From contig NZ_JACHTC010000002.1 of NCBI RefSeq assembly GCF_014145635.1, positions 124,001 through 188,000 of the forward strand: a DNA stretch of 64,000 nucleotides, read 5' to 3'. A model generated the notes under the pieces. It saw nothing but the letters and a program-made list of their open reading frames with translations, was not told the DNA's origin and ran no database searches. The stretch's first letter is position 1, and every line of letters begins with the position of its first letter. Of this stretch, positions 35,875 through 43,629 are shown piece after piece. This DNA is from Myroides sp. WP-1 (GTDB taxonomy: Bacteria > Bacteroidota > Bacteroidia > Flavobacteriales > Flavobacteriaceae). The position numbers and the translations under genes are program-made.

Positions 35875-38541
35875 CTAAAACTGTTGCCCAAGGATAAAGT
35901 GAGTCTCCCATCCATTTCTTTGTGTCATTCCTGGAGGTGCATCAAATCCATATCCGAAGTCAATACCCAATAGACCAAACATTGGCATAATCACGCGAAC
36001 ACCCAATCCAGCAGATCGTTTTAAATCGAATGGATTGTAGTCTTTAAATGAATCGAATGCTGCTCCAGCCTCTGCAAATGACAATACATAAACAGATGCA
36101 CTTGGTTTTAGTGTAATAGGATAACGTAATTCTAGGGTGAATTTATTGTATATAGTACCTCCAATTTGTTCGCCGTACTGATTAATAGGGGTTAAAGCTT
36201 GGTTTTTGTACCCTCTTAATTGAACAACTTCACGTCCATCTAATGAGAAGTTTACTAATCCATCTCCACCAACATAGAAACGCTCAAATGGAACAACCCC
36301 GCGGTTGTTGTTGTAAGCTCCCATATATCCAAATTCACCAACTGTTCTGAATACTAATTTATCAAAAATTGTGGTATACCAATCACCTTTGAATTTTAAT
36401 TTATAATATTCTAACCAGTTGAATCTTTTTTGGTCTACTTTACTTGCATCAGCAGTAGCATCTTGCCAATTGCTCACAGGTTGACCTGCTGCATTTAAAT
36501 AACTACCAGTAGGGATAACCAATCCTGTATTTGGATCAATTTGACCTGGTTTAGATTTGTATTTATATTCTTCTTGATTTCCTAAATTCTTGTAGTCAAC
36601 ATTGTTGAATAAAGAGTAAGGAGGAGTGAATTTTCCACTTACACTAAAGTATGAACCAAAGGTAGGGAAGTTTGGATCCATCCCGCGGTTATCTCTAGAA
36701 AGTTCAATTTGATACGATAAGTTTCTTGAAGAACCATCACCAAAGGTAAATAATCCTGTGTTGTAGTTTTTCATATCGTAGTATTGGAAACTTAAGGTAT
36801 GTGACAACACGAAGTTATCATCAGGAACACTTAAATTCTTTGCCACCCCTAATTGAATGGTTGTAATGTCAAACCCTCTACTGCGATCAGTTCTTCTACT
36901 GTAGTAGTCATATAAGTTTTGTTTACTATACGCAATAGTACCGAATAAGTTTACAGGTTTCTTTCTTCCCAACCAAGGTTCTGAGAAACTCAAACTGTAG
37001 GTTTGGAAGTATGAACTTCCTTGTAATCTCAAGGATAACGACTGACCGTCTCCCATTGGGAACGGGTGGTATGCTTTTTTATTGAAAATATTACGCAAAG
37101 AGAAGTTATTGAAAGACAATCCTAAAGTTCCGATGAAACCTCCTCCACCGTAACCTCCTTGTAATTCAACCTGACTTGATCCCTTTTCTGCTACAGACCA
37201 TTCAACATCTACTGTTCCTGAAGCTGCATCCGGATTTAAAATATCTGGTACAATCGCTTGAGCATCAAATATGTTTAATTGTCCTAATCGACGCATCGTT
37301 TCCATTACCATAGCCTTACTCCAGATTTCTCCTGGTCTTGTTCTCAAGGTACGGTGAATTACGTGATCATGGGTATATTCATTTCCTCTAACCGTGATGT
37401 TGTTGAAACGAGCAATAGGTCCTTCTGTGATTCGAATTTCAAAATCAATAGTATCATTCGCTGTTTTTACTTCTACAGGAGTAATATTCGAGAAAAGATA
37501 TCCGTTGTTTTGATATTGATTCGTTAAGTTGTAGCCATCAGGATCCGTTTGGTCGTTGATTCGCTTGTTTAACAAAACGCCATTGTATACATCGCCTTTT
37601 CCAATTCCCAAGATATTTCTAAGTTGGTTGTTGGTGTATACTGTATTTCCAATAAAGCGAATGTCTCCAATGTAGTATTTGTTACCTTCTTCTACATCGA
37701 TGTTAATCGCTATGCGATTAGTTTTTGGATCATAAGCTGTCGTGTCTGCAATTACACGAGCATCACGATATCCTTTTTCTTTATACTTGTCTACTAAACG
37801 CGTTAGATCTTCTTCATATTTCGTTTGAATGAATTTTGAAGGTTTAAAGATTCGAAGCGGGTTAAATGGACTGCGTTTTTTTGTATCCTTTAATGCTTTG
37901 CGTAGTTGTTTGTCCGTTAAATGACCATTCCCATCAAACTGAATATCAGAAATACGGACTTTTTTTCCGCGATCAATTCCCACTACTAAATCTACATAGC
38001 GACCAGTAGAATCTGTAGGTACTGTGTTTAGCGTGATCTTGGTATTGTAAAAACCGTCTTTTTTATACTTGTTTAAAAGGTAGTATTTAGTTGTTGAAAG
38101 CAAGTTTTCGTTGACAATTTTTCCTTTAGTCAATTTTGCTTCCTTGATAACAGTTTCTGATTTAGCTTTTTTATACCCTCTAACTTTAGCGCTGTTTAAA
38201 CGAGGTAACTCATTTAAAGATAACTCTAGGTTAATGGTGTCATTTACAACAGATGTTTCGTATATATTGATGTCTTTAAAAAAACCAAGTTTCCAAAGTT
38301 TTTTTAATGCATCACTAATCTCTTCTCCGGGAACAGAAATTTTTTGACCTTTATTTAAACCTGTAAAAGTTACAACTGTTTGAGGGTTGTAATTGATTTT
38401 ACCAGTAACTTTTATATCTCCTAAAATATAAGTTTTAGGGGTTTCTAAGGTAGGAATATAGTCTCCTTGTTGTGCTTGAACACTGCTACAAATTAGACCT
38501 GCAATGAACAGGGCAAAAAGTGAGATGCCTTTTTGAAACAT
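35875..38541 (-). CDS. bamA: Outer-membrane protein assembly factor BamA
   Basis: This 888-residue Omp85 protein has a signal peptide ending in SVQAQ (residue 24), about five POTRA domains over residues 40-440 (for example GDIKVTGKINYNPQTVVTFTGL, RISDIQFDGNGHLTDKQLRKAL, GDIRFIGNTVYTNNQLRNIL, RFNNITVRGNEYTHDHVIHR) and a C-terminal 16-stranded barrel. The conserved RGY motif of the lid loop is in QLRGYKNQALTP, and the chain ends in an aromatic strand (HFILGQQF). BamA inserts barrel proteins into the outer membrane. It follows uppS and precedes two OmpH chaperones, a conserved order in Flavobacteria. Confidence 0.96.
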   Translation of the reverse strand: MFQKGISLFALFIAGLICSSVQAQQGDYIPTLETPKTYILGDIKVTGKINYNPQTVVTFTGLNKGQKISVPGEEISDALKKLWKLGFFKDINIYETSVVNDTINLELSLNELPRLNSAKVRGYKKAKSETVIKEAKLTKGKIVNENLLSTTKYYLLNKYKKDGFYNTKITLNTVPTDSTGRYVDLVVGIDRGKKVRISDIQFDGNGHLTDKQLRKALKDTKKRSPFNPLRIFKPSKFIQTKYEEDLTRLVDKYKEKGYRDARVIADTTAYDPKTNRIAINIDVEEGNKYYIGDIRFIGNTVYTNNQLRNILGIGKGDVYNGVLLNKRINDQTDPDGYNLTNQYQNNGYLFSNITPVEVKTANDTIDFEIRITEGPIARFNNITVRGNEYTHDHVIHRTLRTRPGEIWSKAMVMETMRRLGQLNIFDAQAIVPDILNPDAASGTVDVEWSVAEKGSSQVELQGGYGGGGFIGTLGLSFNNFSLRNIFNKKAYHPFPMGDGQSLSLRLQGSSYFQTYSLSFSEPWLGRKKPVNLFGTIAYSKQNLYDYYSRRTDRSRGFDITTIQLGVAKNLSVPDDNFVLSHTLSFQYYDMKNYNTGLFTFGDGSSRNLSYQIELSRDNRGMDPNFPTFGSYFSVSGKFTPPYSLFNNVDYKNLGNQEEYKYKSKPGQIDPNTGLVIPTGSYLNAAGQPVSNWQDATADASKVDQKRFNWLEYYKLKFKGDWYTTIFDKLVFRTVGEFGYMGAYNNNRGVVPFERFYVGGDGLVNFSLDGREVVQLRGYKNQALTPINQYGEQIGGTIYNKFTLELRYPITLKPSASVYVLSFAEAGAAFDSFKDYNPFDLKRSAGLGVRVIMPMFGLLGIDFGYGFDAPPGMTQRNGWETHFILGQQF

Positions 38542-38552
38542 TATTTTCGTTT

Positions 38553-39293
38553 TTATTTAATTTGTTCACTTGTTTTTCCATATCTTCTCTCTCTTTGTTG
38601 GTAAGAAAGAATCGAACGATAAAGTTCTTCTTCAGAGAAGTCGGGCCATAATACCTCTGTAAAATATAATTCAGCATAAGCAATCTGCCAGAGTAAGAAA
38701 TTACTAATTCTCTGTTCTCCACTTGTGCGTATTAACAAATCAACATCAGGCATATTATGCGTGTAAAGATGCTCATTAATAATTGATTCGTCAATATTGT
38801 CTTCTGAAATTATATTATTTTTAACTTTAATAGAAATTTCCTTAATTGCGTGTATTATTTCTGCTCTAGCACCATAACTAAGTGCTAAAGTTACAGTCAT
38901 CCTTTTGTTTTCTTTCGTTTTGTCAATTGTTGAAGCCAAATTTTGACGAACTTTTTCTGGAAGTAATTCTAGATTTCCAATTGCATTAAGTGCAATTCCA
39001 TTTTCCATAAAAGTGGGAAGTTCCTTTGTAAGTGATTTGACTAATAATTCCATTAACTTGTCTACCTCATATTTGGGTCTGTTCCAATTTTCAGTAGAAA
39101 AAGCATAGAGCGTTAAATAGTTAATGCCCAGTTCTCCACATTTTTTTAAAGTGGTTCTCAGTGATTTTACACCATTTTCATGGCCAATTGTTCTTAGAAA
39201 ACCTCGTTGTTTAGCCCATCTACCATTGCCATCCATGATAATCGCAATATGCTTTGGTAGTTGGTTCATGTTAATTTGTTCTTTCAATTTCAT
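38553..39293 (-). CDS. uppS: Isoprenyl transferase (undecaprenyl diphosphate synthase type)
   Basis: This 246-residue cis-prenyltransferase makes the C55 lipid carrier used in wall and glycan synthesis. The catalytic aspartate is Asp21 in HIAIIMDGNGRWAKQRG, followed by GHENGVKSL. The second conserved block, LIRTSGEQRISNFLLWQIAYAELYF, lies near residue 195, and the end TSEQIK is short. The start ATG directly abuts the stop of the DUF6089 gene. It is upstream of bamA by 11 bp, so both are probably on one transcript. Confidence 0.95.
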   Translation of the reverse strand: MKLKEQINMNQLPKHIAIIMDGNGRWAKQRGFLRTIGHENGVKSLRTTLKKCGELGINYLTLYAFSTENWNRPKYEVDKLMELLVKSLTKELPTFMENGIALNAIGNLELLPEKVRQNLASTIDKTKENKRMTVTLALSYGARAEIIHAIKEISIKVKNNIISEDNIDESIINEHLYTHNMPDVDLLIRTSGEQRISNFLLWQIAYAELYFTEVLWPDFSEEELYRSILSYQQRERRYGKTSEQIK

Positions 39294-39974
39294 TTAATCT
39301 GCGCAATAACAAGGATTATGTCCAAAAGTATAACTTATCGTAATGCCTGAATAGAAAAACCAGTCATTTCCTTTTTTTCCAAAGCGAAAATTTTCCATTT
39401 TGGATCCAGAAGGATTACTGCCGTCTAAGTTGTCCGTAAAACTATAAGTTGCAGTTACTTCTGCGTTAATATTAATTTGAGGGTTAACTCGTATTTTCAT
39501 TCCAGCAGCAAAGGGAATGGCTGCTGTATATTTTTTATCACCTTTAGTTAGTCTCTTTCCTCTGAAATATAAATCGGAGTAGCGAATTCCCGATACACCT
39601 GCATATAAATAAGGTGTCATTGCAAAATTCTCTTGATGTAAATCGAATTCAAAAAAATTAAATTCAAGACCTAAACTCAATTGTTGAATTGTATTTTCAA
39701 AACGAAGATCTCGTGTTTTTCTACTTTCACTTGAAGCGTCTGCGTCGTTTCCTGTCAATTTTTGTTGACTAAAACTAAGACGGTATGAATGTCTAGGACT
39801 CTTGTTCCATCTATAAAAAATGTTATAGCCTAAATTTTTAGGATTAATAAACTGTGTGGATCCAATGTCTCCAACATAGTTAGTACCACCTAAACCAACG
39901 CCTACCTCATGGATTTGAGCGTATGCTAAAGGCATGCAAAGCAGCAAGATAAATGTAATAAAGGCCTTTTTCAT
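39294..39974 (-). CDS. DUF6089-type outer-membrane barrel protein
   Basis: This 226-residue protein has a signal peptide (MKKAFITFILLLCMPLAYAQ) and a beta-strand-rich body (IHEVGVGLGGTNYVGDIGSTQFI, then YNIFYRWNKSPRHSYRL). It ends with ITISYTFGHNPCYC. The pattern matches the DUF6089 family found in front of uppS-bamA in Flavobacteria; its function is unknown. An upstream ATG at 39992 would overlap a perfect TATATTTG -7 box (39992-39999, minus strand), so the start at 39974 is chosen. Transcription then begins only about 10 nt before the ATG. Confidence 0.78.
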   Translation of the reverse strand: MKKAFITFILLLCMPLAYAQIHEVGVGLGGTNYVGDIGSTQFINPKNLGYNIFYRWNKSPRHSYRLSFSQQKLTGNDADASSESRKTRDLRFENTIQQLSLGLEFNFFEFDLHQENFAMTPYLYAGVSGIRYSDLYFRGKRLTKGDKKYTAAIPFAAGMKIRVNPQININAEVTATYSFTDNLDGSNPSGSKMENFRFGKKGNDWFFYSGITISYTFGHNPCYCAD

Positions 39975-39991
39975 TTTGTTAAAATAATTCA

Positions 39992-39999
39992 CAAATATA
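39992..39999 (-). promoter_or_regulatory. Candidate -7 box (TATATTTG) of the DUF6089-uppS-bamA unit
   Basis: A perfect TAnnTTTG on the minus strand 17 nt before the chosen start. No TTG is placed at 19 nt upstream, so the -33 element is missing or weak. Confidence 0.5.
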
Positions 40000-40109
40000 G
40001 TAATAATGACGTCTCTTTGTTTGAAAAAAAAGAATTTGTTATGACAAAATCAGACAAAAAAGAGTTATAAAAAAATAAATGTAATAAAAAAAGTTGTTTT
40101 GACGTTTTT

Positions 40110-40994
40110 TTAATTGCGTTTATCTTCGCCCCAAAGTAACTTATTTCGCAAGGTTTTAATAAAACTCTGTTGTGGAAATTCTACTAAGTTAATGGTGAAA
40201 GGTGCTTTGGATATTGTTACTTCTGTTTCGTTGTTTACGGCTTGTGTGCTGCTGTCTACTGATAGCAAGAACTGACTTTCTCTAGCGTTAACTTTTAATT
40301 TTATTGTTAAGTTATCTCGGATAACTAAAGGTCTAACATTAAGGTTATGCGGTGCTAATGGAGTAAGAACAAAACACCCTGTTTCCGGTTCAATGATAGG
40401 ACCTCCACAACTCAATGAATATCCTGTTGATCCCGAAGGGGTAGATATAATTAAACCATCTGCCCAATAGGTAGCTAAATACTCATTGTCAAGGTAAGTC
40501 TCTACTGTAATCATTGAGGTTGTATTCTTTCTCGAAACAGTGATGTCATTTAAGGCAAAATTGATATCAAAATTTGAGTTAGACGCCGGATCACACGCTA
40601 TTGTAAGCAAAGCTCTTCTCGATAGCTTATAGGTCTCTTTGAACAAATGAGGCAGATGCTCTTCAATCGTGTCTTCCTGTATATTAGCTAAGAATCCTAA
40701 ACGCCCAGCATTGATCCCTACGATGGGAATATTTTTGTCTTTAATAAAATTTGCAGCTCTTAGCATCGTACCATCTCCACCAATACTAATGAAAAAGTCG
40801 ACGTCTAACGGTAATTCATTTTCGTCGTCAAATGTCTCATATGTTGTCGGAAGTATGTTTTTTTCGTTTAAAAGATCGTAAAAATTTCGCTCGAAAATAA
40901 TCGTAGGTGTATAAGTTTCAAAAACGTTAAAAAGACGATTAACGATGTTTTGTACGATGGTTTTGTTGGTTTGCCCGTAAATTGCAAATTTCAT
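40110..40994 (-). CDS. nadK: NAD kinase
   Basis: This 294-residue kinase phosphorylates NAD to NADP. The diagnostic GGDG site is at residues 72-75 (SIGGDGTMLRAANF), followed by VGINAGRLGFLANI. The NE/D motif is in FALNDITVSRK, and SGSTGYSLSCGGPI gives the NAD-binding loop. The length is normal for the family. It starts one base after the stop of the CBS protein and is the second gene of that pair. It is separated from the DUF6089 gene by 135 bp of AT-rich sequence with a separate promoter. Confidence 0.95.
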   Translation of the reverse strand: MKFAIYGQTNKTIVQNIVNRLFNVFETYTPTIIFERNFYDLLNEKNILPTTYETFDDENELPLDVDFFISIGGDGTMLRAANFIKDKNIPIVGINAGRLGFLANIQEDTIEEHLPHLFKETYKLSRRALLTIACDPASNSNFDINFALNDITVSRKNTTSMITVETYLDNEYLATYWADGLIISTPSGSTGYSLSCGGPIIEPETGCFVLTPLAPHNLNVRPLVIRDNLTIKLKVNARESQFLLSVDSSTQAVNNETEVTISKAPFTINLVEFPQQSFIKTLRNKLLWGEDKRN

Positions 40995-40995
40995 A

Positions 40996-41655
40996 CTATA
41001 TGTTTAAAAATTTGTTTAGATAATTGGAGTGATCTATTAGTTTATTTTGATGTGAATCTTCCTCGTGTTGCGAAACAATCGTAAAATCAAAACGCCGTAA
41101 GTCCTGAATAATTGTATCTACGTTTTTTTGTGTTAGACGCAAGAGTACTTGAGTTTTGAGGTCAGAGGTGCTCCATACAATAATTCCGAGTAATTTGCTG
41201 TTGTTGCTTTCTACTAGTTGCGTAATCTTAGCAAGACTGCAGGCTTCTGTGTCATTTTCGATCAGTAAAGTTGTTCCAACTTCAGTTAAAAAGGTACTTT
41301 CCAATAAGTTTGCAGTTATAGCAGCTTTTGGAAGCATTCCTATTAGGTAGTGTTCTGTGTCTAAAACAGGAAGGATATTACATTTATTTTGAATAAAAGT
41401 ATCTGCTATTTTGGCCAGATCATCAGTGGGTTGGATATAAAAGGATTCTACATGATAGCTTATCGACGCCAAAGTTTGAGTCTCGTCAATTTCATATAAA
41501 AGCGATGTGGCCAAATTTCCTATCCAACTATCGTTAGCATCTACTAGTGCTAAATGCGAATAGTCGTGCTGATCGAGAAAAGCAATTACCTCATGCACCG
41601 GTGTAGAAAGGGTGAAGGTAGGAAGCGTAAGTAAAGATGATTCAACGGTCGTCAA
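40996..41655 (-). CDS. Two-CBS-domain protein
   Basis: This 219-residue protein has two CBS domains at about residues 10-68 and 72-125 (VHEVIAFLDQHDYSHLALVDANDSWIGNL and DDLAKIADTFIQNKCNILPVLDTEHYLIGML). The last 95 residues contain an ACT-like pattern (LAKITQLVESNNSKLLGIIVW). CBS pairs sense adenine nucleotides. It is packed against nadK, so a link to nucleotide status is plausible; no ligand can be read from the sequence. It diverges from pdxJ. Confidence 0.85.
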   Translation of the reverse strand: MTTVESSLLTLPTFTLSTPVHEVIAFLDQHDYSHLALVDANDSWIGNLATSLLYEIDETQTLASISYHVESFYIQPTDDLAKIADTFIQNKCNILPVLDTEHYLIGMLPKAAITANLLESTFLTEVGTTLLIENDTEACSLAKITQLVESNNSKLLGIIVWSTSDLKTQVLLRLTQKNVDTIIQDLRRFDFTIVSQHEEDSHQNKLIDHSNYLNKFLNI

Positions 41656-41723
41656 AATAGGTTCTATTAAATTCTAACTGCAAAATAATTAAAAATAAAC
41701 CAATAAGCCTTAATTATACTTTG

Positions 41724-41731
41724 TATTTTTG
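41724..41731 (+). promoter_or_regulatory. Candidate -7 box (TATTTTTG) for pdxJ
   Basis: A perfect TAnnTTTG lies 18 nt before the ATG at 41750. It overlaps the first codons of the alternative upstream start at 41729, which argues against that start. No TTG at the ideal -33 position. Confidence 0.5.
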
Positions 41732-41749
41732 TTTTTTAATATCTTAATT

Positions 41750-42463
41750 ATGACAAAGCTATCTGTAAATATCAATAAAATTGCTACCTTAAGAAATTCT
41801 AGAGGGGGTAATGTACCTAATTTAGTGAAAGTGGCTGAAGATGTTCAAAAATTTGGAGCTGCTGGGGTAACCATCCACCCTCGTCCTGATGAGCGTCATA
41901 TTCGCTATCAAGATGCAAGAGATTTAGTGCACGTTGTACATACAGAATACAATATAGAAGGTAATCCGATGGATAACTTTTTAAAACTGGTTTTTGAGTG
42001 TAAACCTACACAAGTAACTTTAGTTCCTGATGCAGTTGATGCATTAACTTCTAACGCTGGTTGGGATACCTTAAAACACAAAGATTTTTTGACTGATGTG
42101 ATCAAAGAATGTAAACAACAGGGAATCCGTACTTCTATTTTTGTTGATCCTGTTCTTGAAATGGTAGAGGGAGCTAAAATAGTTGGAACTGACCGCATCG
42201 AGTTGTACACGGAAGAATTCGCAACACAATACGGATTGGGAAATGAAAGGGGAATTGATCCTTATATTAAAGCCGCCGAATTAGCTGTCGAATTAGAATT
42301 GGGAATTAATGCAGGACATGATTTGAGTTTAGATAATATTCAATTCTTTAAAAATAATATTCCCAATCTTTTAGAAGTGTCTATTGGACATGCTTTGATT
42401 GCCGAATCACTTTATTTGGGATTGGAAAATGTAGTTAATATGTATATTCAAAAATTGAGTTAA
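41750..42463 (+). CDS. pdxJ: Pyridoxine 5'-phosphate synthase
   Basis: This 237-residue TIM-barrel enzyme joins deoxyxylulose-5-phosphate and aminoacetone-phosphate in vitamin B6 synthesis. The N-terminal block LSVNINKIATLRNSRGGNVPNL, the AAGVTIHPRPDERHIRYQD site (residues about 40-58) and the C-terminal ELGINAGHDLSLDN and EVSIGHALIAESL are PdxJ hallmarks. The MFFNILI extension at 41729 is rejected because the promoter covers it. Its stop codon overlaps the start of the hydrolase (TAATG). Confidence 0.96.
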   Translation: MTKLSVNINKIATLRNSRGGNVPNLVKVAEDVQKFGAAGVTIHPRPDERHIRYQDARDLVHVVHTEYNIEGNPMDNFLKLVFECKPTQVTLVPDAVDALTSNAGWDTLKHKDFLTDVIKECKQQGIRTSIFVDPVLEMVEGAKIVGTDRIELYTEEFATQYGLGNERGIDPYIKAAELAVELELGINAGHDLSLDNIQFFKNNIPNLLEVSIGHALIAESLYLGLENVVNMYIQKLS

Positions 42464-43239
42464 TGGAAGGGATTTTATATTCAAAAATTGAAGGAGAAGG
42501 CGGAATTCCAATGCTTGTATTACATGGGTATTTTGGAATGTCTGACAACTGGAACACCTTTGCTAAGCAAATGGTGGAAAAAGGATATGAAATGCATTTA
42601 CTGGATTTGAGAAATCACGGTAGAAGTTTTCATTCTGACGATTGGTCTTATGATTTTATGGTTGAGGATGTTATTCGTTACATGGATCATTACAATATTT
42701 GTGATGCCCTTGTCTTAGGTCATTCTATGGGAGGAAAGGTAGCAATGCACTTAGCTTCGAAATACCCTACTAGAGTGGAGAAACTTATAGTGGCTGATAT
42801 TGCACCTCGTTCTTATGCGCCTCATCATCAAGATATTTTAACGGCTTTAAATGCTGTAGATTTTTCAACCAAGCCTTCGAGAAAAGAAGTTGATGACCTA
42901 ATTAGTACGCGTATTAGTGACTTCGGTACCAAACAATTTTTGTTGAAAAGCTTATATTGGAAAGAACCCGATCAGTTGGCATTTCGATTTAATTTGGAAG
43001 TATTTAATCGAGATGAAAATGTTGTTGGAGAAGGAATTGATCAAGATGCTTTATATGATAAACCTACGCTTTTTATTCGCGGAGGAGCCTCAAATTACAT
43101 CCAAGAGAAAGATCATGCCAGTATTAAAAAACACTTCCCTCAAGCCGTCATTGAAACGATTCCAAACGCAGGACACTGGTTACACGCCGAAAATCCTCAA
43201 TTGTTTTTTGAATTGGTTTTGAAGTTTTTGACTAAGTAA
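42463..43239 (+). CDS. Alpha/beta-fold hydrolase (YbfF-like)
   Basis: This 258-residue esterase-like protein has the nucleophile Ser88 in GHSMGG, the oxyanion loop after LHGYFGMSDNW, and a catalytic His238 in AGHWLHAENP. The acid is probably an Asp in the DKPTLFIRGG strand region. The order and the wording NHGRSFHSDDWSY resemble E. coli YbfF. Its substrate is unknown. Overlap with pdxJ by one base suggests translational coupling. Confidence 0.9.
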   Translation: MEGILYSKIEGEGGIPMLVLHGYFGMSDNWNTFAKQMVEKGYEMHLLDLRNHGRSFHSDDWSYDFMVEDVIRYMDHYNICDALVLGHSMGGKVAMHLASKYPTRVEKLIVADIAPRSYAPHHQDILTALNAVDFSTKPSRKEVDDLISTRISDFGTKQFLLKSLYWKEPDQLAFRFNLEVFNRDENVVGEGIDQDALYDKPTLFIRGGASNYIQEKDHASIKKHFPQAVIETIPNAGHWLHAENPQLFFELVLKFLTK

Positions 43240-43255
43240 AACAGATTTAAAATAT

Positions 43256-43294
43256 AAAATAGCCCTTGCAATTCCTGCAAGGGCTATTTTTTTT
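43256..43294 (+). terminator. Terminator of the pdxJ-hydrolase unit
   Basis: A 15-bp perfect stem (AAAATAGCCCTTGCA and its complement) with a 5-nt loop is followed by an uninterrupted T run. Confidence 0.95.
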
Positions 43295-43629
43295 GTAAAT
43301 ATCGATTTTGAAGAAGGAGTATATCTTGTTTTTCAACAATATTAATGTTTTATTTGTATTTAGATTTAATAAATATAACAAACAAAATAAGAGGTGATGA
43401 AATTAAATTTTATATAAAGCGATGTATTTTATGTGAAAAATAGATTTTTGTTTGTTAAAAATGAATTTTGTTTAGTATTTTGTTTTGTTTTAATTTTATT
43501 GGTTTCTTGTTATTTAGTTTATTTTAACTTAATTTAGGTGATCTCAAAAATGAGAAGTAGCCATTTAAACGTTGAAATCAGTAATCTAATGTTGATTTTG
43601 GCGTAAAAACCTTAGAATCCCTTACAACT
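43295..43629. other. AT-rich intergenic region before the second gliding-type surface gene
   Basis: About 335 bp with very high A+T. It contains no coding frame of note and no exact TAnnTTTG in a good position. Poly-T tracts and TTTTGTTTTG-like stretches dominate. The promoter of the downstream gene must be here but I cannot place it. Confidence 0.5.
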